The position numbers and the translations under genes are program-made. From positions 1 to 7,695 of the forward strand of contig JAJAZO010000335.1 of NCBI GenBank assembly GCA_026785745.1: 7,695 nt of DNA, read 5' to 3'. Position 1 is the first letter of the stretch; each line of letters starts with the position of its first letter. Below the pieces are notes generated by a model. That model had not been told where the DNA came from and did no database searches. It saw only the letters and a program-made list of their open reading frames with translations. Below, one piece after another: positions 1 to 6,491 of this stretch. Source of the stretch: Chitinophagaceae bacterium (GTDB lineage Bacteria; Bacteroidota; Bacteroidia; Chitinophagales; Chitinophagaceae).

Positions 1-14
1 TACAGTCATAAAAG

Positions 15-49
15 TAAAAGCCTTCCTGATTAAGTCAGGAAGGCTTTTA
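15..49. terminator. Intrinsic terminator after the lemA/TPM operon, probably bidirectional
   Basis: A perfect 15-bp stem (15-29 with 35-49) closes a 5-nt loop (30-34). It lies 18 nt beyond the stop codon of the last minus-strand gene. The stem ends in A/T pairs. On the minus strand it runs into a short U-rich tail (CTTTTATG), and on the plus strand into a longer T-rich tract (50-60). It could therefore stop the operon and also any rightward transcript entering from the left. The fold is read directly; its activity is inferred. Confidence 0.85.
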
Positions 50-67
50 TTTTATATTTTTAAAATT

Positions 68-814
68 TTACCAACTGCCACTGGCACCACCACCACCAAA
101 ACTACCACCACCAAAGCCACCAAAGCCGCCACCGCTACTGCCACCACCGCCTGACCATCCACGGCCACTTCCCCCACTCCATCCGCCAAAGCCGCCTCTT
201 GATACATAAGTACCGCCGCCCGGCCCGGCACCACTAAAGATTACGATAAGAATAATGATGATAAATATTATAGTGCTTATACTTACTCCCTTCTTCTTTT
301 TATTTCCATAATTAGTCGGGGCTTTGTATCGCCCTTCGGCTGCTTTTATAATATTATCTGTTGCTTCATCAAGGCCACGATAATAATTTCCTTCTTTGAA
401 ATTGGGAGTAACCTCGTTATCTATTATGCTTTTGGCAACTAAATCTGAAATAGCCCCTTCCAATCCATAGCCTGCCTGGATGGTAACTTTTCTGTCCCCT
501 TTAGCAACAAGTATTACTACTCCATTGTTAAACTCCTTGCTTCCTACGCCCCATTTCCTTCCTAATTCTATGGCAGCGTCTTCAACAGAATAATTATCGG
601 TTGATTCAACTATAACAACCGTAATCTGATTTGATGTACTGTCATCATATTGGTAAAGTTTCGCCTCCAGTGCCTCTTTCTGCTGTACTGTTAGTGTATT
701 TGTATAATCGTTGACAAGTTTTGGAGGACTGGGCCGGGTTGAAATAATTTTTTCCATTTGTGCGGATGCACAAAAAGAAAGAAACACCGATATTATAAGG
801 AGTAATCTTTTCAT
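68..814 (-). CDS. Exported TPM-domain protein with membrane segment and Gly-rich C-terminal tail (YgcG-like)
   Basis: The 248-residue protein begins with a cleavable signal peptide (residues 1-18, ASA|Q site). A TPM domain (TPM_phosphatase/YgcG family, about residues 33-160) follows, with family motifs LGRKWGVG (84-91), NNGVVILVAKGDRKV (97-110) and GYGLEGAISD (115-124). After a lysine cluster (172-175) come one hydrophobic segment (about 178-194) and a Gly/Ser/Trp-rich tail ending GGASGSW, typical of the family. The ATG at 814 is chosen over an in-frame upstream start at 874 because the signal peptide begins there and it follows the preceding stop by only 4 nt. It is the last gene of the operon. 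TPM domains include plant TLP18.3, linked to photosystem II repair and to in vitro phosphatase activity; the bacterial role is unsettled. Family assignment is firm, function is not. Confidence 0.9.
   Translation of the reverse strand: MKRLLLIISVFLSFCASAQMEKIISTRPSPPKLVNDYTNTLTVQQKEALEAKLYQYDDSTSNQITVVIVESTDNYSVEDAAIELGRKWGVGSKEFNNGVVILVAKGDRKVTIQAGYGLEGAISDLVAKSIIDNEVTPNFKEGNYYRGLDEATDNIIKAAEGRYKAPTNYGNKKKKGVSISTIIFIIIILIVIFSGAGPGGGTYVSRGGFGGWSGGSGRGWSGGGGSSGGGFGGFGGGSFGGGGASGSW
74..230 (-). repeat. Low-complexity Gly/Ser codon tract
   Basis: The tail of the TPM gene is a run of glycine and serine codons, seen on the plus strand as repeated ACC/GCC triplets. It encodes GG[SFW] repeats and is markedly richer in G+C than the rest of the gene. 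It is part of the protein, not a separate element. Such tracts can change length by slippage, so length may differ between strains (inference). Confidence 0.7.
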
Positions 815-818
815 AGAG

Positions 819-1280
819 TTATTTCCCGAATACAATTTCGTCGGGCAATTCGTTTCTATCGGTGTCTCTTTCAAAAGGGAAGTGTGTGGTTAGTGCATCT
901 CCAATCTGGATTACACATTCTGCAATACCCTTTCCATAATTTTCTTTATTAAAACTGACCAGCATTTCCTGAACTATCCTGTTCCAGTATTCGGACCCGA
1001 CTTTTTTGTGAATACCTTCATCGCCAAAGACGGCTAACTGATGATCTTTAAGAGCAATATATACCAGTACAGCATTTCGCTGTTCTGTTTGCTCCATCTT
1101 TAAAGTGAAGAATATTTCTGCTGCTCTATCCATTGCATCCACCCAACTACAGCGGCTTTCTACAAAAACCCTTACCTCACCATTGGTGCGTTGTTCTGCA
1201 TGGCGAATAGCTTTTATTATAAGCCTTGTGTCTTCCTCATTGAATAGCGATTTTGGTTTTTGCCAGGGAAATAGTTTCAT
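819..1280 (-). CDS. Small TPM-domain protein without a signal peptide
   Basis: The protein has 153 residues. Nearly all of it is a TPM-type domain: GEVRVFVE (34-41), the hydrophobic strand NAVLVYIAL (69-77), FGDEGIHKKVG (85-95) and a helix around 97-130. It has no signal peptide, membrane segment or Gly-rich tail, so it is predicted to be cytoplasmic, unlike the TPM protein encoded next. Its ATG overlaps the stop of the upstream lemA gene by one base (TGATG), so translation is probably coupled. The next gene starts 4 nt after its stop. It resembles the short TPM proteins often found beside lemA in Bacteroidota. Catalytic activity cannot be judged from sequence. C44 and C122 are its only cysteines. 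Confidence 0.85.
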   Translation of the reverse strand: MKLFPWQKPKSLFNEEDTRLIIKAIRHAEQRTNGEVRVFVESRCSWVDAMDRAAEIFFTLKMEQTEQRNAVLVYIALKDHQLAVFGDEGIHKKVGSEYWNRIVQEMLVSFNKENYGKGIAECVIQIGDALTTHFPFERDTDRNELPDEIVFGK

Positions 1281-1870
1281 CAGAATTTTATTTCTACGCT
1301 TTTATCTGTTCCGGCAGCCGCTTCAAATCCTTCCTTCTTTTTATATCCAAACAAGCCAGCCGTCATATTAGTGGGAAAGCTTCTTACTTTCTTATTATAA
1401 TCAGCTACTGCGGCATTAAAATCATTACGTGCCACTTTTATTCTTCTTTCTGTTCCTTCCAATTGTGTTTGCAAACCAGCATAAGCAGCTGTGCCTTTCA
1501 AGGTTGGATATTTTTCTATCCGCATAATTATCCTGTTGGCTGCAGCAGCCAATGTATCCTGCAATTGCTTTTGTTGCTGGTAATTCTCTCCGGTCAATTC
1601 ATTGTTTGATAACCCAGAAAGTGCTTTGCTTCTTGTTTCAGCAATTTTCTCCAGGGTGGTTTGCTCAAAATCGGAAAGACCTTTTACCACATTCACCAAA
1701 TTAGGAATTAAATCGAGCCGACGCTGGTACGTATTCTGTACTTCAGACCATTGCAGTTTTACTTTTTCCTCTTTCTTTACCAATGAATTGTAGGAACCAA
1801 AACTCCAAAGGACAAGTATAAGCAGGATAGCACCCCCAACTATGAAGCCGGTAAATTTCTTTTGTCGCAT
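1280..1870 (-). CDS. LemA family membrane protein (second copy)
   Basis: The 196-residue length is normal for LemA. A basic N-terminus (MRQKK) precedes one transmembrane helix (about 8-25). The long helical LemA domain carries the hallmark YNSLVKKEEKVKLQWSEV (27-44), YQRRLDLIPNLVNVVKG (48-64), FEQTTLEKIAETRSKA (68-83), EKYPTLK (119-125) and RSFPTNMTAGLFG (163-175). The positive-inside rule suggests the helical domain lies outside the cytoplasm. LemA proteins are widespread, and their biochemical role is not established. This gene lies 11 nt after the first lemA copy and overlaps the following TPM gene by 1 nt, which ties all four products to one expression unit. It has no cysteine near the membrane anchor, unlike its neighbour. 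Confidence 0.93.
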   Translation of the reverse strand: MRQKKFTGFIVGGAILLILVLWSFGSYNSLVKKEEKVKLQWSEVQNTYQRRLDLIPNLVNVVKGLSDFEQTTLEKIAETRSKALSGLSNNELTGENYQQQKQLQDTLAAAANRIIMRIEKYPTLKGTAAYAGLQTQLEGTERRIKVARNDFNAAVADYNKKVRSFPTNMTAGLFGYKKKEGFEAAAGTDKSVEIKF

Positions 1871-1881
1871 ATTACTTGTGC

Positions 1882-2475
1882 TTAGAATTCTACTTTAGGA
1901 GCTTTCTCAGCACCTTCATCAGCTTTGAAGCCTTCCTTTTTACTAAAGCCGAATATGCCGCTTAACATGTTCATAGGAAATGATCTTACTTTTGTATTGT
2001 AAGTATTCACCGCATCATTGAAATTCTTTCTTGAATTGCGAACATCGTTTTCAATTCCTTCCAGCGAACCCTGCAACTGCAAAAAGTTCTGGTTGGCTTT
2101 TAAATCCGGGTAATTTTCTACCACCACCAGCAATCTGCTGAGTGCACCTGACATCTGGCTTTGTGCCTGCTGGAATTTTGCCATATTTTCCGGTGTAAGC
2201 TGATCGGCGGTCAAATTAATAGAAGTAGCTTTTGCTCTTGCTTCAACAAGTTTGGTCAATGTTTCCTGTTCAAATTTGGCGGCTCCTTTTACAGTATTCA
2301 CCAGGTTTTCTACCAGGTCTGATCTTTTTTGATATTCACTATTTACATTATTCCAGGTATTTTTCACTTTTTCGTCCTGCTTTACAAGACCATTATACCC
2401 GCTGCATCCCCACACACCGAGTATAAGGACTAAGCCCAGAACAACTAATAAAGTAATGTTACGAGTTCCTTTCAT
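1882..2475 (-). CDS. LemA family membrane protein (first copy, operon leader)
   Basis: The 197-residue LemA protein has an N-terminal hydrophobic helix (about 8-23) followed by C24. The LemA core shows YNGLVKQDEKVKNTWNNV (27-44), YQKRSDLVENLVNTVKG (48-64), FEQETLTKLVEARAKA (68-83), ENYPDLK (120-126) and RSFPMNMLSGIFGFSKKEGF (164-183). It is clearly paralogous to the next gene, but the usual DLIPNLV motif reads DLVENLV. The sequence VWGC before C24 resembles a lipobox, but Trp at -2 is atypical, so membrane-anchored protein and lipoprotein remain alternatives. It is the first gene of the operon; 150 bp separate it from the divergent dehydrogenase gene. The ATG at 2475 is the natural start, placing the hydrophobic helix right after a basic MKGTR. 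Confidence 0.93.
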   Translation of the reverse strand: MKGTRNITLLVVLGLVLILGVWGCSGYNGLVKQDEKVKNTWNNVNSEYQKRSDLVENLVNTVKGAAKFEQETLTKLVEARAKATSINLTADQLTPENMAKFQQAQSQMSGALSRLLVVVENYPDLKANQNFLQLQGSLEGIENDVRNSRKNFNDAVNTYNTKVRSFPMNMLSGIFGFSKKEGFKADEGAEKAPKVEF

Positions 2476-2497
2476 TGTAGTATTTTTTATTGGAGGG

Positions 2498-2524
2498 TAA
2501 AATTAGTATTTTCGGTACATCAAA
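2498..2524 (-). promoter_or_regulatory. Weak candidate promoter for the lemA/TPM operon
   Basis: On the minus strand, TAATTTTA (2505-2498) matches five of the six fixed positions of the Bacteroidota -7 box TAnnTTTG. A TTTG (2524-2521) lies 15 nt upstream, shorter than the usual 17-23 nt. Transcription would begin about 15-17 nt before the first lemA ATG. This is pattern matching only. Confidence 0.25.
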
Positions 2525-2583
2525 GAGGTAAAATTTCGGTTGAGCAAGTGTTATTGCCGGTGAAACACCAATTTTAATAACCC

Positions 2584-2606
2584 TGCGGCATTATTTTGGC
2601 GCCGCA
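2584..2606 (+). promoter_or_regulatory. Candidate promoter with flanking inverted repeat, upstream of the sugar dehydrogenase
   Basis: TTATTTTG (2591-2598) matches five of the six fixed positions of TAnnTTTG. It is enclosed by the inverted repeat TGCGGC (2584-2589) and GCCGCA (2601-2606). A start site would fall near 2605, about 20 nt before the ATG at 2626. The repeat could be an operator or chance; no clear -33 TTTG is seen. Confidence 0.3.
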
Positions 2607-2625
2607 AATAACAAATTCAGCCTAT

Positions 2626-3747
2626 ATGAGTGTAATAAAAAGAATATCCGTTGTTAGTATAGTAGCTCTGATGGTCTTCTCTCAGTGCAAAAAATCAAAG
2701 AACAACGGTTCTATACCTACTCCACCGCCCCCTCCCGGTTCGGTAGCCATTAAAGACTCAGTGATTGTGCAGGGATTAAATTTTCCCTGGGAAATTTTAT
2801 GGGGGCCAGACAATTTTATCTGGATGACAGAAAGGGGTGGAAAGATAAGCCGGGTGAATCCTGCGACCGGAACTGTTTCCCTACTGCACACAATTAATGA
2901 AGTAGTTGCCAACGGTGAAGGCGGACTGCTTGGAATGGTATTACATCCTAATTTTTCAACAACACCGCATGTTTTTGTTGCGTACAATTATAATTCAGGC
3001 GGATATAAGAAAAAAATTGTCCGATTTACTTACACAGGGTCAGCGTTAACAAGTCCGGTAACGATCATTGAAAATATTGCTGCCTCATCCATTCATAATG
3101 GATGCCGTCTTTTAATTACTCCAGATCTGAAATTATTTATTACAACCGGAGATGCTGCCAACCAGGCATTGCCTCAGAATACATCTTCTGTTAATGGTAA
3201 GGTTCTCCGGTTGAACCTCGACGGAACTATTCCCTCTGATAATCCTGTTGCCGGAAATGCCTACTGGAGCTGGGGCCACCGCAATCCGCAGGGGCTTGTT
3301 TTTGCCAACAATATATTGTACAGCAGTGACCATGGCCCAAGTACGGATGATGAAATAAACATTATTGAAAAGGGAAGAAACTATGGCTGGCCGAATGTGA
3401 ATGGCTTTTGTGATGCTGGCAGTGAACAAACTTTTTGCACTACTAATAATGTAAGAGAACCATTGAAAGCCTGGACACCAACTGTAGCAGTTTGTGGTTT
3501 GGATTATTATAATAACGACCTGATACCACAATGGAAAAATTCGTTGCTGATGGTTGCCTTAAAAGAATCAAGGATGTACCAGTTGAAATTAGATGCGGCA
3601 AACACCAGCATTGCTTCAACTACTGAGTATTTTGCCGGTGGTTATGGTAGGATGCGGGATGTTTGTATTTCGCCGACGGGCAAAGTATATATCTGCACCA
3701 GCAATGGCGGAAATAATGATAGAATTATTGAAGTGAGAAAGCTTTAA
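2626..3747 (+). CDS. PQQ-dependent glucose/sorbosone dehydrogenase family protein, probable lipoprotein
   Basis: The 373-residue protein has an N-terminal signal (1-20) before C21 (FSQCKK), a plausible Bacteroidota lipoprotein site though Gln at -1 is unusual. A Pro-rich linker (31-37) follows, then a six-bladed beta-propeller of the GSDH family. Landmarks are PWEILWGPD (54-62), GEGGLLG (97-103), H157 and R161 (HNGCRL), TTGD (173-176), GHRNPQGL (217-224), DHGPSTDDEINIIEKG (235-250), NYGW (252-255), K313 and GRMRD (341-345). These match the catalytic His, PQQ-contacting Arg/Lys and Ca-binding loop of soluble glucose dehydrogenase, so it is probably active. It would oxidise a sugar aldehyde or hemiacetal outside the cytoplasm; the substrate is unknown. 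The ATG at 2626 is chosen over a TTG at 2596, which would lie inside the candidate promoter. No PQQ synthesis genes are visible. Confidence 0.9.
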   Translation: MSVIKRISVVSIVALMVFSQCKKSKNNGSIPTPPPPPGSVAIKDSVIVQGLNFPWEILWGPDNFIWMTERGGKISRVNPATGTVSLLHTINEVVANGEGGLLGMVLHPNFSTTPHVFVAYNYNSGGYKKKIVRFTYTGSALTSPVTIIENIAASSIHNGCRLLITPDLKLFITTGDAANQALPQNTSSVNGKVLRLNLDGTIPSDNPVAGNAYWSWGHRNPQGLVFANNILYSSDHGPSTDDEINIIEKGRNYGWPNVNGFCDAGSEQTFCTTNNVREPLKAWTPTVAVCGLDYYNNDLIPQWKNSLLMVALKESRMYQLKLDAANTSIASTTEYFAGGYGRMRDVCISPTGKVYICTSNGGNNDRIIEVRKL

Positions 3748-3753
3748 CCTGCG

Positions 3754-4953
3754 TTATATATCAGACACTGCGGCAATACCCGGAAGAGTTTTTCCTTCAA
3801 AATATTCCAGCATGGCTCCACCGCCGGTGGATACATAGCTTACTTTATCAGCAAACCCGAATTGGTTAACAGCAGCGACAGAATCACCACCGCCTACCAA
3901 AGAGAAGGAACCTTTTTGTGTAGCAGCTGCAATGGCAATGGCAACTGCTTTAGTTCCATGTTGAAATTTTGGCATTTCAAAAACACCCATCGGGCCGTTC
4001 CATAAGATTGTCTTTGAGTTTTTAATAACATTGGAAAAATGTTCACAAGCCATATTGCCAATATCCAATCCCATCCAGCCATCAGGAATATTATTACTTG
4101 GTGCAACAGAAGTTTGTGCATCTGCTGCAAACTTATCTGCAATAACAGAATCGGAAGGCAAATGAATACTAACACCTTTTTCTTCTGCTTTCTTTAAAAT
4201 ATCTAATGCAATATCTAAACGATCTTCCTCGCATAATGAATTTCCGATTTTGCCGCCACCGGCTTTCATAAATGTGTAAGCCATGCCGCCACCAATGATG
4301 ATATCGGTTGCCCTGTCCAGCAAGTTTTCAATGATAAGTATTTTGTCACTTACTTTGGCACCACCAATGATGGCAACAAATGGTTTCTCTGCTTTATGCA
4401 ATACTGTTTCTGCACTGGCTACTTCGCCTTCCATCAACAAACCAAACATTCTTTTTTCGACCGGAAAGTATTGCGCAATAACAGTAGTGGAAGCATGTGC
4501 CCGGTGAGCTGTCCCAAAGGCATCATTCACCCATACATCGCCCAATGCAGATAATTTTTCTGCAAATTTTGCATCACCTTTTTCTTCTTCCTTATAAAAC
4601 CGGAGATTCTCCAATAACAGCACTTCACCGGGACGCATCATACTTTGAGTGAGATGTGCCTGTTCGCCTATACAATCGTTAGCAAACAAAACAGTGGTAC
4701 CCCCCAACAATTCGCTGAGGTGTTTTATTAAATGTTTTAGTGAGTATTTATCGTCCGGGCCATCTTTTGGTCTTCCGAGGTGACTCATTAATATAACCAT
4801 CCCACCATCAGCCAATACTTTTTTAATTGTGGGTACAGCTGCCTTCATCCGGGTATCATCAGTAATTTCAAACTTATCGTTCAATGGCACATTAAAGTCA
4901 ACCCGGATTAAGGCCTTCTTCCCTTTAAAATTATAAGCAGCAAATTTTGACAT
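3754..4953 (-). CDS. pgk: Phosphoglycerate kinase
   Basis: Pgk catalyses 1,3-bisphosphoglycerate + ADP to 3-phosphoglycerate + ATP in cytoplasmic glycolysis and runs in reverse for gluconeogenesis. The 399 residues are full length for bacteria. The N-domain substrate site shows [10 protein letters not shown] (17-26), SHLGRPKDG (57-65), [12 protein letters not shown] (116-127) and [11 protein letters not shown] (146-156). The C-domain nucleotide site shows GGAKVSDKI (197-205), WNGPMGVFE (318-326), GGGDSVAA (354-361) and [14 protein letters not shown] (375-388). All expected Arg, Lys and acidic residues appear intact. The start lies 25 nt after the stop of the small membrane-protein gene, and gap lies further upstream on the same strand, so the three are probably co-transcribed. 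The 3' end faces the dehydrogenase gene with 6 nt between stops and no hairpin there. Confidence 0.98.
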   Translation of the reverse strand: MSKFAAYNFKGKKALIRVDFNVPLNDKFEITDDTRMKAAVPTIKKVLADGGMVILMSHLGRPKDGPDDKYSLKHLIKHLSELLGGTTVLFANDCIGEQAHLTQSMMRPGEVLLLENLRFYKEEEKGDAKFAEKLSALGDVWVNDAFGTAHRAHASTTVIAQYFPVEKRMFGLLMEGEVASAETVLHKAEKPFVAIIGGAKVSDKILIIENLLDRATDIIIGGGMAYTFMKAGGGKIGNSLCEEDRLDIALDILKKAEEKGVSIHLPSDSVIADKFAADAQTSVAPSNNIPDGWMGLDIGNMACEHFSNVIKNSKTILWNGPMGVFEMPKFQHGTKAVAIAIAAATQKGSFSLVGGGDSVAAVNQFGFADKVSYVSTGGGAMLEYFEGKTLPGIAAVSDI

Positions 4954-4978
4954 ACCAGTTGTTTTGACAAATTAATTA

Positions 4979-5335
4979 CTAATGATGAAGGGCTTTTTCC
5001 TTTTGTGTCTCTTTGTATAAAACAAACCCGGCAACGGTTGCCATCACTTCGTCTGTCACGTCCTTGCCGCCTTTCATATTGGCACGGATACTTTGAAGTG
5101 TATATTTGGGTCCGAATGGAATTCCCCACCAACCAAACAAGGCCGATAGTAAAGTGTAGGGCATTCCTTTTGTAACAGCATTCTCATTACCCCGAACCAG
5201 GTAAACCCCAGAAGTTCGTTTGAAAGTAGCTACCACCAACGAAATAATAAAGGGATAATGAATAAACTTTCCGCCCTTACCCACTTCTCTTTGCAAATCC
5301 TCAGCAGAAAGGCCTTTGATATTTTTAATCCTCAT
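4979..5335 (-). CDS. Small uncharacterised probable membrane protein between gap and pgk
   Basis: The product has 118 residues. It starts MRIKNIKGLSAEDLQREVGKG and has two hydrophobic stretches, FIISLVVATF (29-38) and YTLLSALFGWWGIPFGP (60-76). The second carries the striking GWWGIPFGPKYT. A KGGKDVTDEV segment (88-97) and a short C-terminal helix follow. I recall similar short proteins in Bacteroidota but know no function for them. No catalytic motif is evident. It could be a one- or two-pass membrane protein with the conserved GWWGIP segment at the membrane surface. It lies 72 nt after gap, behind a long hairpin, and 25 nt before pgk, so expression with the glycolytic genes is likely. Uninterrupted length, position and codon pattern support a real gene. 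Confidence 0.8.
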   Translation of the reverse strand: MRIKNIKGLSAEDLQREVGKGGKFIHYPFIISLVVATFKRTSGVYLVRGNENAVTKGMPYTLLSALFGWWGIPFGPKYTLQSIRANMKGGKDVTDEVMATVAGFVLYKETQKEKALHH

Positions 5336-5357
5336 ATCTGAAACTTAAAAGAAAATG

Positions 5358-5398
5358 CCGTACTGAACCAGCCAAACGATTTGACTGGTTCAACACGG
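5358..5398 (-). terminator. Long hairpin between gap and the downstream gene (leaky terminator or mRNA stabiliser)
   Basis: In the minus-strand transcript, 5398-5380 pairs with 5376-5358 as a 19-bp stem with a UCG loop (5379-5377). Sixteen pairs are Watson-Crick and three are G-U (5362/5394, 5363/5393, 5372/5384). On the plus strand these three would be A-C mismatches, so the structure belongs to the gap transcript. An interrupted U-rich stretch (CAUUUUCUUUU) follows. It may end part of the gap transcripts, or protect the gap mRNA 3' end and lower expression of the two downstream genes. The fold is direct; the role is inferred. Confidence 0.75.
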
Positions 5399-5407
5399 TA
5401 CAAAAAA

Positions 5408-6421
5408 TTATTTGCTGATGAGTTTGGCGAAATAATTCACCGTTCTCACTAACTGGCTTACATAACTCATCTCGTTATCATACCAGCTTACTGTTTTTAC
5501 CAGTTGTTTATCGCCAACTGTCATTACTTTGGTTTGCGTAGCATCGAACAAAGAACCGAAGTGAATACCTATTATATCGCTGCTAACAATTTCGTCTTCC
5601 GTATAGCCGAAGCTTTCATTAGCTGCAGCCTTCATATCAGCATTAATTTGTTCAACAGTTACAGTTTTGCCAAGAATAGATGTTAGTTCAGTTAATGATC
5701 CGGTGATTGTAGGAACCCTTTGGGCACTGCCATCCAGCTTTCCTTTTAATTCTGGCAACACAAGGCCAATAGCTTTTGCTGCACCAGTAGTATTAGGAAC
5801 AATATTAGCAGCGGCCGCTCTTGCACGGCGCAAATCACCTTTTGGATGTGGTGCATCCAGAGTGTTCTGATCGTTGGTATAGGCATGAATGGTAGTCATG
5901 ATACCAGTTATAATACCGTATTTATCATTCAGCACTTTGGCCATTGGGGCAAGGCAATTGGTGGTACAGGATGCACAAGAAATAATTGTTTCGCTTCCGT
6001 CCAGTATGTTGTGGTTTACATTAAATACAACTGTTTTCAAATCACCAGTTGCGGGTGCAGAAATGACAACTCTTTTAGCACCAGCAGTAATATGTAAAGC
6101 TGCTTTATCCTTATCGGTAAAGAAACCGGTGCTTTCAATTACAACGTCCACATCGTGGCTTCCCCATGGAATTTGCGAAGGATCCTTTTGTGCATATATT
6201 CTTACCGAGTCGCCATTAAATACAATTGAATCTTCAGTGGCTTTCACCTCTGCATCAAAACGACCTTGGGCACTATCGTACTTCAGCAGGTGTGCTAATA
6301 CTTTAGGACTTGTCAAATCATTGATGGCAACCACATCAATACCTTCCATTTTATATATCTGGCGGTAAACCACACGACCGATACGACCGAAACCATTGAT
6401 TGCGACTTTAACTGTGCTCAT
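5408..6421 (-). CDS. gapA: Glyceraldehyde-3-phosphate dehydrogenase, type I
   Basis: GapA catalyses the phosphorylating oxidation of glyceraldehyde 3-phosphate to 1,3-bisphosphoglycerate with NAD+, in cytoplasmic glycolysis. The 337 residues are full length. The Rossmann motif NGFGRIGR lies at 9-16 and N34-D35, typical of NAD preference, at the end of the second strand. The active-site block [12 protein letters not shown] (148-159) holds nucleophile C152, and H179 (IHAYTNDQ) is the catalytic base. The S-loop reads [17 protein letters not shown] (187-203), then [16 protein letters not shown] (210-225), and WYDNEMSY (313-320) is near the end. The ATG at 6421 gives the normal N-terminus. It heads a likely gap-small gene-pgk unit, with a perfect TAnnTTTG box about 63 nt upstream and a long hairpin just after its stop. 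Confidence 0.98.
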   Translation of the reverse strand: MSTVKVAINGFGRIGRVVYRQIYKMEGIDVVAINDLTSPKVLAHLLKYDSAQGRFDAEVKATEDSIVFNGDSVRIYAQKDPSQIPWGSHDVDVVIESTGFFTDKDKAALHITAGAKRVVISAPATGDLKTVVFNVNHNILDGSETIISCASCTTNCLAPMAKVLNDKYGIITGIMTTIHAYTNDQNTLDAPHPKGDLRRARAAAANIVPNTTGAAKAIGLVLPELKGKLDGSAQRVPTITGSLTELTSILGKTVTVEQINADMKAAANESFGYTEDEIVSSDIIGIHFGSLFDATQTKVMTVGDKQLVKTVSWYDNEMSYVSQLVRTVNYFAKLISK

Positions 6422-6483
6422 TTTTTTGACGTTTTATATTAACAATCCAGCTTTCACTAAGGCTTTCGCTGGTAAAAGAGGTG

Positions 6484-6491
6484 CAAAGGTA
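6484..6491 (-). promoter_or_regulatory. -7 promoter box of gap
   Basis: On the minus strand the bases read TACCTTTG, an exact match to the Bacteroidota -7 box TAnnTTTG. Transcription would start near 6477 and leave a leader of about 55 nt before the gap ATG. No clean -33 TTTG lies at the expected distance, so an activator or a weak -33 region may be involved. Confidence 0.55.

Noticed and set aside
1105..1609. Overlapping plus-strand open frames opposite the TPM and lemA genes
   Set aside because: They are antisense to conserved coding sequence, and their translations look like random Ser/Phe-rich protein.
2559..2569. Short palindrome GGTGAAACACC in the divergent lemA/dehydrogenase spacer
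   Set aside because: The arms are only 4 bp, which is expected by chance in a spacer of this length.
3133..3531. Minus-strand open frame of 132 codons opposite the sugar dehydrogenase
   Set aside because: It is antisense to a gene whose catalytic motifs are intact, and its product shows no family features.
3818..3830. Near-perfect palindrome CCACCGCCGGTGG
   Set aside because: It lies inside the pgk codons for the conserved STGGGAML motif, so Gly codon use explains it; it is too far inside the gene to be a terminator.
4968..4975. Possible separate pgk promoter box TTAATTTG on the minus strand
   Set aside because: It has one mismatch to TAnnTTTG, no spaced TTTG upstream was established, and it would leave a leader of only about 8 nt. 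Read-through from gap is simpler.
5889..6368. Plus-strand open frame of 159 codons opposite gap
   Set aside because: It lies wholly antisense to the conserved gapA gene. Its translation shows no recognisable domain and it has no promoter or leader of its own.
6447..6472. Possible hairpin CCAGC/GCTGG in the gap 5' leader
   Set aside because: The stem is only 5 bp with a 16-nt loop, too weak to claim as a riboswitch or attenuator.
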